Assembly: GCF_000621725.1 (NCBI RefSeq)
Contig: NZ_JHXM01000001.1
Location: 226,796-290,795 of the forward strand
Direction of reading: 5' to 3'
DNA length: 64,000 nucleotides
From: Xylanibacter brevis ATCC 19188
Lineage (GTDB): Bacteria > Bacteroidota > Bacteroidia > Bacteroidales > Bacteroidaceae
Made by a program: the position numbers and the translations under genes. The notes beneath the pieces are model-generated. The model saw nothing but the letters and a program-made list of their open reading frames with translations, made no database searches and was not told where the DNA came from. Within the stretch, counting starts at the first letter, position 1. Every line of letters begins with the position of its first letter. Shown piece by piece: positions 7,884-15,972 of this stretch.

Positions 7884-9068
7884 TTAGTCTTTAAACCTTA
7901 TCTGAACAATAGCTGGAAGACCGTATTTCTTGCACAACAAGTCCTTTACCACGGATGGGGTAACAGACCATTCCTTCTCTTGTTCTTTTTTTGAACTGCT
8001 TTTGTTTATGGCTAGATCCATTATCATATCGACATCTTCTTTAGTAATCAGCCAATATGATGTTGAGCCACTCAATGTGTAGGCTTGGGCTGGGAAAAAA
8101 CCTTTAAACGGAACGGTCAGGAATTGATACTGAGATCCTGTCCTCTTGTCTATAATACAATTTACGTTTAACATCGATTTTGAGTAAGACAGATTGATAT
8201 ATCTAGGAGTTTCATAATAGTTTCGAATTCCATTAATACCTTCATATCGCATATATTCCTCGATGTCGCCTACATTCGCTTTTTTCTTGATGTCACTAGT
8301 AAGAAAAGGAGATTTAAAACAGATTTTCTTCACTTCCACCAGAGAGTCTGACTTGAAAATTAGTACAGAGTCTGAGAAATTCGGAATGTGGTATAAATAA
8401 TCTCCGGATCTAACAAAACACATCTCGTCGTTAATAAACTCATGATTGCAATCTATTTCAAAAAATGGCTTGACAAGTTCCTCATCATGGTTGAATATAC
8501 CCAACTGCAAGCCTCCCCCGGCTTCTTCGTTGTCAAAAGCAGCCATTATGTTATTTTCGCTTGTAATTCCTATTGCATAAGGCCACATCTTTAACCTCAC
8601 GAAATTCTCCTGCTTGCCAGAACGGGAGAAGATATGGACTCTAGGGGTACTTCTTTCGAAAACCTCAACTCTATTATGCTTGGAATCCACGAAAAAATCG
8701 GAAGGCTTTTCTATGTACTCATTATTTGCATGTCCTCTCCGACCAAGTGATGCAACAAAATTTCCGAGACTATCAAACACAAGAACCGAATGATTCACTT
8801 CCTTGTCTAACAAGTAGAAATAGCCATCAACATATTCCATTTTCTCACACTGCAGCCCCAAAAATCGTTCTGGAACAGACAATGGGATGACCCTGTCTAT
8901 TATATATTTAGTTGAATCACAGCGAAGGTCAAAACGCATGCTGTCATCATTAATCTCAAGCTGGTTTCTTGCATATGACGTATGCAAACTTCCACGTGTA
9001 CATGCGGAAAAAACTGCAACAACAAGAAACGCTGCAATGCAGGGCAGCAAGAATAAGTTCTTTTTCAT
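7884..9068 (-). CDS. 6-bladed beta-propeller lipoprotein, first gene of the run
   Basis: A 394-aa protein with leader MKKNLFLLPCIAAFLVVAVFSAC and a clear lipobox (Cys 23). The shared signature is GRRGHANNEYIEKPSDFFVD. This is the promoter-proximal gene: a strong Bacteroidetes promoter lies at 9237-9268 and the approximately 160-nt leader contains two structured elements. The C-terminal region contains a Lys/Ser/Glu-rich segment (NKSSSKKEQEKEW) not seen in paralogues. Best relative inside the window is 3057-4187. The likely setting is the outer membrane or periplasm; ligand unknown. Confidence 0.75.
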   Translation of the reverse strand: MKKNLFLLPCIAAFLVVAVFSACTRGSLHTSYARNQLEINDDSMRFDLRCDSTKYIIDRVIPLSVPERFLGLQCEKMEYVDGYFYLLDKEVNHSVLVFDSLGNFVASLGRRGHANNEYIEKPSDFFVDSKHNRVEVFERSTPRVHIFSRSGKQENFVRLKMWPYAIGITSENNIMAAFDNEEAGGGLQLGIFNHDEELVKPFFEIDCNHEFINDEMCFVRSGDYLYHIPNFSDSVLIFKSDSLVEVKKICFKSPFLTSDIKKKANVGDIEEYMRYEGINGIRNYYETPRYINLSYSKSMLNVNCIIDKRTGSQYQFLTVPFKGFFPAQAYTLSGSTSYWLITKEDVDMIMDLAINKSSSKKEQEKEWSVTPSVVKDLLCKKYGLPAIVQIRFKD

Positions 9069-9080
9069 TGGTTTTTTTTA

Positions 9081-9145
9081 TTGGTAAAAGTTTATAGCGC
9101 TAACTGCAACGGGGAGTTTCCCCGAAACAGCACTATCGATTGTTT
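9081..9145 (-). promoter_or_regulatory. 65-nt structured leader element, promoter-proximal copy
   Basis: Second copy of the 5506-5570 element, identical over 65 nt except one base in the outer stem, where a G-U pair replaces A-U. It lies 12 nt upstream of the start codon at 9068, inside the transcribed leader of the propeller operon. Because the same element precedes an internal gene of the operon, it probably acts on the gene just downstream rather than on transcription initiation. Confidence 0.6.
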
Positions 9146-9153
9146 ATGGTTAT

Positions 9154-9206
9154 ATGGCCCATGTCTCTGCATCTTCACCACATCCTTACCCATGTGGTCG
9201 GGCCAT
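9154..9206 (-). promoter_or_regulatory. Nested hairpin in the propeller operon leader
   Basis: An outer pairing ATGGCCC/GGGCCAT (9154-9160 with 9200-9206) encloses a second 7-bp perfect stem ACCACAT/ATGTGGT (9177-9183 with 9192-9198) with an 8-nt loop. It lies between the predicted transcription start (about 9230) and the 65-nt element, so the leader is structured over most of its length. Confidence 0.45.
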
Positions 9207-9236
9207 CTCTTCAGTCAGCACATATATAATTGGCAG

Positions 9237-9268
9237 CAAAGGTAAAAAGAAAGACAACACCCCGCAAA
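9237..9268 (-). promoter_or_regulatory. Bacteroidetes promoter of the propeller operon
   Basis: On the minus strand a -33 TTTG (9265-9268), exactly 20 bp of spacer and a -7 TACCTTTG (9237-9244), a full match to the Bacteroidetes housekeeping consensus. Transcription should start near 9230, leaving about 160 nt of leader before the first propeller gene. Confidence 0.75.
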
Positions 9269-9512
9269 CCTTTTGTGTTAAAGTTTTTAAAATACGAATA
9301 TACTTTCACTTTTTAACCAGAAACACATGCCACAAAGCATTTCGCGGCATCCATCACCATCATTGAGCCACAAACTTTTTCATCGTCTTTTCTTTATTCT
9401 TTTTGTTTGGTTTTATTCTGAGTAAGACTGTTGGAAGACGAATATGGAGTATCAGATGGTTTGCATCTTTTTATGCTTACAACAAGGGCGTCATATAAAC
9501 AGGAAGATTTTC

Positions 9513-10152
9513 CTTAGCTTGAACCTTGCGTAGCCCCTCCCCTCCCATGTAGGGGAGGGGTCGGGGGTGGGGTCAGTATTGTTCTAACTGCAAATGGAGT
9601 TACAGACCCCACCCCTGCCCCTCCCCTTGAAGGGAGGGGAGTGCCTACGTAGTCCTTGGATTTTCAACCGCACAGTACGAAATTTTTCGCTTCATAATAG
9701 TGCAATTTACACCTTTTTGAGATTTTTTATGATGCAAATATACACCTTTTTGAGATTTTTATTCTATTAGGTTTTACACCTTTTTGAGATTTTTTGCAAG
9801 GATTTTGGCAAAAAAGAGTAAAACTTTTATTTCACTTCCACAAACCAAAAGTGTTACAGACCCCACCCCTACCCCTCCCCTACATGGGAGGGGAGTTCAG
9901 CAGATGATATATGCAATTATAGAACATACCCCAATAAGGAATCTTTCGTACTATGCGGTTGAAAATCCAAGGTCCCTGTAGGTACTCCCCTCCCATGTAG
10001 GGGAGGGGGCGGGGGTGGGGTCAGTGTTGTTCTAACTGCAAATGGAGTTACAGACCCCACCCCTGCCCCTCCCCTTCTTGCGTCCCTTCGGTAGCAAGCG
10101 AGCAGAGCTCGAGCGGAAGGGAGGGGAGTGGCTGCGCAAGGTTCAAGCTAAG
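9513..10152. mobile_element. Composite inverted-repeat element without gene (MITE-like)
   Basis: The outer ends are 23-nt inverted repeats (9513-9535 and 10130-10152) with one mismatch, core CTTAGCTTGAACCTTGCG. A second inverted pair lies inside (9655-9681 and 9946-9972). Between them are three GC-rich palindromic blocks (AGGGGAGGGG-type, encoding the familiar PTPNPSP-like tails when read through) and an A+T-rich module with three direct repeats. No ORF of known family is present. The same ends and modules recur at 24130-24975, where they enclose a DUF559 gene, so this looks like the non-autonomous form. I did not find a clear target-site duplication. Confidence 0.6.
9710..9794. repeat. Three direct repeats of an 18-bp A+T-rich motif
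   Basis: CACCTTTTTGAGATTTTT (first base A or C context varies) starts at 9710, 9743 and 9777, so the spacing is 33 and 34 bp. The same module occurs at 25011-25062 with two copies 34 bp apart and is followed in both places by the same roughly 50-bp sequence. Three turns of DNA between copies would suit protein binding. Confidence 0.6.
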
Positions 10153-10162
10153 AAAAGAAAAA

Positions 10163-10196
10163 GCCCCCGAAAGTCGGGAAGGAGACTATCGGGGGC
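10163..10196 (-). terminator. Rho-independent terminator of the SusCD/TldD operon
   Basis: Stem GCCCCCGA/TCGGGGGC (10163-10170 with 10189-10196) followed on the minus strand by a T-rich run (TTTTTCTTTTCTT). It lies 28 bp after the stop of the TldD-like gene and next to the inverted-repeat element. Confidence 0.8.
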
Positions 10197-10224
10197 GCGT
10201 TAGTGAGTTTTATTGGAATATGTT

Positions 10225-13200
10225 TTATCGTGGCATCTGTACGGGGAAAGGCATGTCTTGCTTAGGCTTTTTCATATAGAACTCCATGTTCTCTATGATT
10301 ATGCCCGCAGGCGTGATGAACGACGTGCCGACACCATTGATAATGGTGTTGGTGACATTCTCCTCTTTAGAGGCAGCAAGGATGTGCAGCAGATCGCTCT
10401 TCTGAACATCAGGCAGCTGGTCGGAACGAACCAGCTCCTCCTCGCCAGTAGCCACGTTGACACGATAGAGGCAAGGGTTGCATCCCGCAGGCTGACGGAT
10501 GATAAAGGCCGTCTGCAGTCCCTGGTTCTTGGCTGTCTTGCAAAGCAGTCCCTTCAGCTTAGCAAATGGTTTGGCATTGTCCACCGAGACCTTCAGTATG
10601 CCTGGGACAACAGTAGAGCCTACCGTCTGTGAGGCATTCATAAAGCGGTTGTTGCCAGTGGACGACAGACTGTTGAGGGCTGGGTAGCGTCCGTTGAGCA
10701 GTTGACGCACGAAGCCACCCTCTAGCAGTGTCAGCTCCTTGGCCGGTCTGACGCCATCGAAGTCGTATGTGTAGTTGCCAAGCAGTTTGACCGACTTGTA
10801 GATAGGCATGTTTGTGTACTGCCTGATGGACAAGTGAGGATCCAGGATACGCTTACCTACGAGCAAGCTGGACAGGCTGCTACCCTCTTCCAGTGTACGT
10901 TTAGCCGTCAGCAATGGAAGAATCCTGGCGTTTATGACGTTACAGATGGCCGTGCCTTCAATCATTACCGGACCACTATAATAGTCGTTGACAGCCTTTG
11001 ACTGGCGTATCTGCATGAGGTGTTCGGCAAAGTTGCGAACCTCTGCCATCAGTGCCGGTGACTCGAGTTCTGCATCCGAGCATACCAACTTCTGCAGGTT
11101 GTCATGATACTCGTTGCCATCAAGGGTACGGATGCTGGCCACGACGTCGATCTCGGCAAAGCCATGATTGCTCTTTATCTTGATATTTTCCGATGTAAGC
11201 CTATACAGGGAACTGTTGCGGGCATACAGGCTGACACTTGAGTTGTAGATATCAGGATAGTCGCTGAAGATGGCAGAAAGACGCATGGCCACCTGTTTCA
11301 TCTTGCTATAGTTGATAGTGTCGGTGACGGATGGCTCGATAATCTCTGTCGGTTTCATGACCAGTATGTCGGGGATGGCCTTTTCCTCTTCCGACTGGGG
11401 GTTGTTAGCACGAAATGTCATCTTCTGCGAGAGACCGTTCAGTCCGTACTTGTACAGATAGTCAGACGCTGACCAGAACCCGTGGCGGATGTTGTTGTAA
11501 TCGACCTGATCAGTGAAGTCGATGGAGACCACCTGACCGGGCTTCATGTCGCCAATGAGCATACTGTTGCCCATCGAGAGATTCATGCTACCCGTCGTGG
11601 TAGCCGGCTGATAGGTCTCCTGCAGATTGCCGCCCAGCACCGACCGTATATACGCACTATGGTTACGACTGATGTTGTAGCTGACGAGGAATGGCGTAGG
11701 GTAACCGGGATAAGACAAGCGACTGGTGCGGTCCATCTCGTCGCTCATGGCCTGGAAGATGACATCCTCCTCCCTACTGCCGTTCAGCTCTTTGACCTCT
11801 GGTGCAGGCAGGATTTCGGGCTTCTGCAGGTTCTCCATGCGGCGCTGCGTCTCGATTTTAGAAACATAGATCATGGGAGAAGTGGCAGATACAGGCACCC
11901 AACCAGACTCGGCGCCACACATGCCCGTGAAGGTGCTGCTCTCGTTGCCGGCAGCCGTGATGTTGGAGAACATCGATAATGGTGTGCCAATCATATCCAC
12001 GCCACGTACAAGTTCGTCGGGGCGTCCGTCGGTGAACACGCGGTAAACCTCGAGTGGTGTGACATTAAACGAGTTCAGACTGCCGCCCTCGCCAGTCAGC
12101 GTGTAGCCGCTGGTGACACTCTTGAAGAAGTAGCCGTAAGCCTTGCCCTGCTTCTTTGCCTCGGCGATGAGCATTGAACGGAGCTGATCTTCGGTGTACG
12201 ACTTGGTCGTTTCGACAATCAGGTTTGACTGACGCGACACTGGGTCATTGCCACCTGTGGTACGACCGTGACCATTACTCTCGGGGAAGCCATCAAGCGG
12301 CACACGGCTCATCAGGAAGCTCGTCAGCACACCATTGGTCACGCAATCAACACGACGGGCGCGTACGCCTTCGTCGTCATACAAGTAGTGACCGTTGAGT
12401 GCGGCACCCTTGTATTCCTTCAGCGTGGGGTTGCAGTAAACATTGAATGTCGAGGGCAGAACCAGTTCGCCAACCATCTTCTTGAACGTCTGTCCACCCT
12501 TCTTCAGGCGATGGCCTTCGAGTCGGTGACCAAATATCTCGTGAAAGAAAACACCGCTGGCCGGACCTGACAGGATAGCCGGGCCGGTGTAGGGGTCGGC
12601 AACAGGTGCGTTCTTCAGCGCCTTCAGGCGTTCTATCATGTCCTTAGCATCACTGATCATCTGCTGTTGCGAAGGCATGTTGTCCAGCTCGTAAGCAAAG
12701 TAGTCCTTGTGCAACGGACAAGACATGCCGTCGAAAGCCTTCACCGAAGCCTGCACGATGATACGAGCCGCCTTGCGGTTTTGCACAACACGGCTACCCT
12801 CAGAGTTGGTGAAGTAGGTGCGGATGACCTGGAAGGTCAGTTCGGCTGTCCCCGCGTCAATGTCAGAATATGAGCGAAGGACACGCGTGATTTCGTTCAG
12901 GCGCTCCTTCCATTTCGCTACGTCAATCTTGGTTGCCGCAGCAGGCAGAGGTTGCTCATAGTACTGTTCAACTGGCGCCTTAGAAAAGCAAGGTGCCTTG
13001 TCTTCGTCTTCCGAACTTGTGAAGGCCTTGGCCTTGGCCGCGTTATAATTATTGACAGCAATCTGATAGCGGCGCAACACCTCCTGCCAAATGGCCTGGC
13101 GCATGGAGGGGATGACGGCACCGTTGACGGGAATGTTGATGCCTTGGCCATTGCGCTGATTATCGCCCGAGCCCTGATTCTGGTATTTGAAGTTGTCGAG

Positions 13201-13503
13201 CGCCTCGTCGCCCAGACGAATCTGTGGCGTGATTATGCGGCTGTGGGCGGTATTGACGGTAGCAGCACCGAGATTACTGCGGACGATGGTGCTCTGCTCG
13301 TCAACCAGGCGCAAGCTCATGAAGTAGGGAATATTGTTGGGCTGCTGTTGCAACTGGCTCATGTTGTAGCGGAGCTCAGTGCCCAGAGTCACTAGGAGCG
13401 AATCGGAGTCCAGCGATTGTGCTGAGGCAACAGCGAGATTAAAGATGCACGAGAACAGAAGAAGTCGTCTCCTCATTACTACTAACAGATGGTTTGTGTT
13501 CAT
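10225..13503 (-). CDS. Secreted double TldD/PmbA-like metallopeptidase, C-terminal half degenerate
   Basis: A 1092-aa protein made of two TldD/PmbA-like halves. The first half has the family's metal site HEIFGHRLEGH (about residues 321-331), followed by the typical GELVLPSTFNVYCNPT and DDEGVRARR segments. The second half repeats the architecture (SGPVMIEG near residue 840, then YDFDGVRPAKELTLLEGGFV) but the helix that should carry HExxxH reads TAICNVINARIL, so this copy has no metal ligands. TldD and PmbA normally form a cytosolic heterodimer; here a single chain with a signal peptide (MRRRLLLFSCIFNLAVASAQ) would work outside the cytoplasm. Start set at 13503 because it follows the upstream stop by one base; 13476 is an alternative closer to the signal peptide. 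Last gene of the operon. Confidence 0.8.
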   Translation of the reverse strand: MNTNHLLVVMRRRLLLFSCIFNLAVASAQSLDSDSLLVTLGTELRYNMSQLQQQPNNIPYFMSLRLVDEQSTIVRSNLGAATVNTAHSRIITPQIRLGDEALDNFKYQNQGSGDNQRNGQGINIPVNGAVIPSMRQAIWQEVLRRYQIAVNNYNAAKAKAFTSSEDEDKAPCFSKAPVEQYYEQPLPAAATKIDVAKWKERLNEITRVLRSYSDIDAGTAELTFQVIRTYFTNSEGSRVVQNRKAARIIVQASVKAFDGMSCPLHKDYFAYELDNMPSQQQMISDAKDMIERLKALKNAPVADPYTGPAILSGPASGVFFHEIFGHRLEGHRLKKGGQTFKKMVGELVLPSTFNVYCNPTLKEYKGAALNGHYLYDDEGVRARRVDCVTNGVLTSFLMSRVPLDGFPESNGHGRTTGGNDPVSRQSNLIVETTKSYTEDQLRSMLIAEAKKQGKAYGYFFKSVTSGYTLTGEGGSLNSFNVTPLEVYRVFTDGRPDELVRGVDMIGTPLSMFSNITAAGNESSTFTGMCGAESGWVPVSATSPMIYVSKIETQRRMENLQKPEILPAPEVKELNGSREEDVIFQAMSDEMDRTSRLSYPGYPTPFLVSYNISRNHSAYIRSVLGGNLQETYQPATTTGSMNLSMGNSMLIGDMKPGQVVSIDFTDQVDYNNIRHGFWSASDYLYKYGLNGLSQKMTFRANNPQSEEEKAIPDILVMKPTEIIEPSVTDTINYSKMKQVAMRLSAIFSDYPDIYNSSVSLYARNSSLYRLTSENIKIKSNHGFAEIDVVASIRTLDGNEYHDNLQKLVCSDAELESPALMAEVRNFAEHLMQIRQSKAVNDYYSGPVMIEGTAICNVINARILPLLTAKRTLEEGSSLSSLLVGKRILDPHLSIRQYTNMPIYKSVKLLGNYTYDFDGVRPAKELTLLEGGFVRQLLNGRYPALNSLSSTGNNRFMNASQTVGSTVVPGILKVSVDNAKPFAKLKGLLCKTAKNQGLQTAFIIRQPAGCNPCLYRVNVATGEEELVRSDQLPDVQKSDLLHILAASKEENVTNTIINGVGTSFITPAGIIIENMEFYMKKPKQDMPFPVQMPR

Positions 13504-13504
13504 A

Positions 13505-14602
13505 TTATTTCTTGGCTTTTGCATCCTGTTCCTTCATGAACTTCAGACTGTTCTCCATGCCCTGAGCCTCATAGGTAGCAGACTTGACGAAGCTATTGAC
13601 ATAGTTCTCGTATTTCGCCTTTTGGGCATCGTTCATCTTGGGATACTGAGCCTGCAGCAGTCCGTTGAGGATCACCTTGAAGGCATCGTTGGCGGGGACA
13701 TAGCGCACCACCTCGTCGTAGAAGTCAATGAGCTTGTCGTAGTCCTGCTCAATGACATGCAGTGCGATGCGTGGCACCAATGCGATGCCCTCGGTGGGAG
13801 GAAAATCGAGCATCGCCGTGATGAGTGCCGCCTTGCGCACGTCGTCCACCGTGTAGTCATGTTCGCGACCGCTGGCTACCAGGTACATGCCTGTACGATA
13901 GGAGTCGAGAATCATGCGTCGCGTCTGTTCTGTGCCGATATGCTTGTTCAGTCGATCAATGTCGAGCATGATCTTGTCGAAGCGTGGTGAGCGGAAGTCG
14001 GTGTTGGCCAGAACCAGTGCGAAGAACGAACGGTCGTAGCGCTGTGACTCCCACTTGTTTTTCATCATCTCGTCAATCACGGGTGCCGGGTCCTGTCCAT
14101 GGTCCATCATGGCCTTAATGAGTTTCATGCCCAGTTCGTATTCCGGTTCGCTGAAGAACTTCTTCTTCATCATGGGAACAGAGTTATCGGGCTTCTGTGC
14201 CTCCTCAACGCGCTTGAGGAATTCGTCCAGACTTGAAGAGCCGCCAGTGATGCGGTTGATTTCGTCGCCATTGCCATCAAAGATAATGAACGTAGGGAAA
14301 GCCTGCACTTGGAACTTCTTCATCAGTTCGACGCCTTCACCCTTCTGCATGTCAACCTGTATGCTGACAAAACGCGAATTGAAATAGTCGCCACATTCCT
14401 TCAGTGGGAAAATCTCCTTGGCCATTTTGGCGCAAGGCACACACCACGACGTATAGCAGTCCATGAAAAGCATCTTGTTTTCCTTCTTGGCCTTGGCAAC
14501 AGCCTGCTTGAAGGTGAGGCCTGTGGTGAAAGCAATGCCCTGGGCCTGGCAGATGATGGCTGAGAACAGCAGCACAACAAATAATATGTTTCTTGGCTTC
14601 AT
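13505..14602 (-). CDS. Periplasmic thioredoxin-family protein
   Basis: A 365-aa protein with signal peptide (FVVLLFSAIICQAQG). The N-terminal half is a thioredoxin fold with the redox motif WCVPC (about residues 53-57) in the context MDCYTSWCVPCAKMAKE, and a cis-Pro segment QAFPTFIIFDGNG. The C-terminal half is helical and unassigned. It probably reduces or isomerises disulphides in the periplasm. It lies 5 bases after the TlpA gene and its stop is one base from the next start, so translation of the three genes is likely coupled. Two thioredoxins in one SusCD operon suggest a Cys-containing substrate or protein partners that need disulphide handling. Confidence 0.85.
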   Translation of the reverse strand: MKPRNILFVVLLFSAIICQAQGIAFTTGLTFKQAVAKAKKENKMLFMDCYTSWCVPCAKMAKEIFPLKECGDYFNSRFVSIQVDMQKGEGVELMKKFQVQAFPTFIIFDGNGDEINRITGGSSSLDEFLKRVEEAQKPDNSVPMMKKKFFSEPEYELGMKLIKAMMDHGQDPAPVIDEMMKNKWESQRYDRSFFALVLANTDFRSPRFDKIMLDIDRLNKHIGTEQTRRMILDSYRTGMYLVASGREHDYTVDDVRKAALITAMLDFPPTEGIALVPRIALHVIEQDYDKLIDFYDEVVRYVPANDAFKVILNGLLQAQYPKMNDAQKAKYENYVNSFVKSATYEAQGMENSLKFMKEQDAKAKK

Positions 14603-14607
14603 AAGAA

Positions 14608-15969
14608 TCAGTTCTTTTTCAGTTCGGTTTCAATCAGTTGCTTCAACTCTGGCTCCGAGGGGCGTGGCGCATTGGTAGTAACGACGTTGCCCTGTCTGTC
14701 GAACACCATGAAGCGGGGAACGGCATCGATGACGTAGTCGTCAACAAGTGGGCCTTTGCGGTAGCTGATGAGCTGAACGCCTCCCATGTGTTTTTCGGTG
14801 ATCATCTTCTGCCAGGCGGCACGGTCGGTGTCGAACGAGACACTCATGAAGACAACATCCTGACCCTGGAACTCCTTCTGGAGCTGTTCGAGCATGGGAA
14901 TCTCCTTCTTACAGGGGGCACACCAGGTAGCCCATACATCAACGACAACCACCTTACCCTTGTAGTCAGAGAGCGCTTTCTGCTTTCCGTCCACATCTTC
15001 ATAGGCGAAGTCGATGGCTGGATTGCCAGGCTGGTTGACCAACCAGCGGCGCAGCAGGGCGTCGCGGCGTGCCTTCTGGTCGGCCGTAACAAAGCTACTC
15101 TCGTACTGCTTGCAGCGCACGTCACAGCTATCCAGCAAGTGGCGGTTCATGGCTTCAATCATAACCTCGCCGCGTAGCTGAGGGTCAGAGATGTAGGTCA
15201 GGGAAATAGGCAGTGTGGGACCCATGATGAAATTATAGACCCAAGCACGGCCAAAGGCATAGATGCTGATCAGATCGAAAGGAGCAGCACTGTAGTTCCA
15301 CATGTCCATGCTATCATACTGGTAGTTGTTGAAGAGCTTCTGCAGATAGGCAGGATAGTCCGTCTTCTGGCCAAACTCAATGCCGTTGGAGAAGACGTTC
15401 AGCACATCATACTGCAGGTTGTAGGGCATGGCCTTCTTGACCCAGTTGTCAAAGTAGCTGTTGCCCGTGTTGACCTTGGCAATCAGCTGTTCGGCCAGCG
15501 GTGTGATGCTGTCTATCAACTCGTGGTAGCGCTGCGACCCCGTGCTGCGGCCCAGGGGTGTATAGTCGAGCTGGCGCAGAGGGGCCAACAAGCTGTACCA
15601 TGCAGCGAAAAACTTGTTTTCCTTGCTGAGCTTTCCATTGAAACGGATGGTGCCGTCCTTGACGGTGAAGTCGATGGTCTCGCCCTGTTTGATGTAAAGG
15701 GGGTAGAACTCGCCGTCGGCTCCCACATAGTTCACCTTGCCGATGATGCCCATGTTGGGTGTGACGTTGACCTGGAAAGAGCGGTCGGTAGAGCGGAGGC
15801 CAGCCATGGTCTTAGGTACGAGCTGACCCTTCTCGTTTTGTGCAATATAGAGCATATTGCTTTTTTGTCCCATAACGTCCTTCAGGAATGTTCCTTTCAG
15901 GCTTGCATTCTGGGCTCCCGCTGTGAGAACAGTCAGCAGGAGCCCCGTAAGAAAGAGATTTTTTTTCAT
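14608..15969 (-). CDS. TlpA-family disulphide reductase
   Basis: A 453-aa protein with signal peptide (MKKNLFLTGLLLTVLTAGAQ). The N-terminal part (about 20-130) looks like the DUF4369-type domain often found before Bacteroidetes TlpA domains. The C-terminal AhpC/TSA-thioredoxin domain has WATWCAPCKKEIPML (Cys pair near residues 347-350), VSFDTDRAAWQKM and a cis-Pro segment DAVPRFMVFDRQG. It is expected to act as a periplasmic thiol-disulphide reductase. It lies 3 bases after the lipoprotein gene upstream and belongs to the FecR-SusCD operon. Confidence 0.88.
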   Translation of the reverse strand: MKKNLFLTGLLLTVLTAGAQNASLKGTFLKDVMGQKSNMLYIAQNEKGQLVPKTMAGLRSTDRSFQVNVTPNMGIIGKVNYVGADGEFYPLYIKQGETIDFTVKDGTIRFNGKLSKENKFFAAWYSLLAPLRQLDYTPLGRSTGSQRYHELIDSITPLAEQLIAKVNTGNSYFDNWVKKAMPYNLQYDVLNVFSNGIEFGQKTDYPAYLQKLFNNYQYDSMDMWNYSAAPFDLISIYAFGRAWVYNFIMGPTLPISLTYISDPQLRGEVMIEAMNRHLLDSCDVRCKQYESSFVTADQKARRDALLRRWLVNQPGNPAIDFAYEDVDGKQKALSDYKGKVVVVDVWATWCAPCKKEIPMLEQLQKEFQGQDVVFMSVSFDTDRAAWQKMITEKHMGGVQLISYRKGPLVDDYVIDAVPRFMVFDRQGNVVTTNAPRPSEPELKQLIETELKKN

Positions 15970-15972
15970 TAT

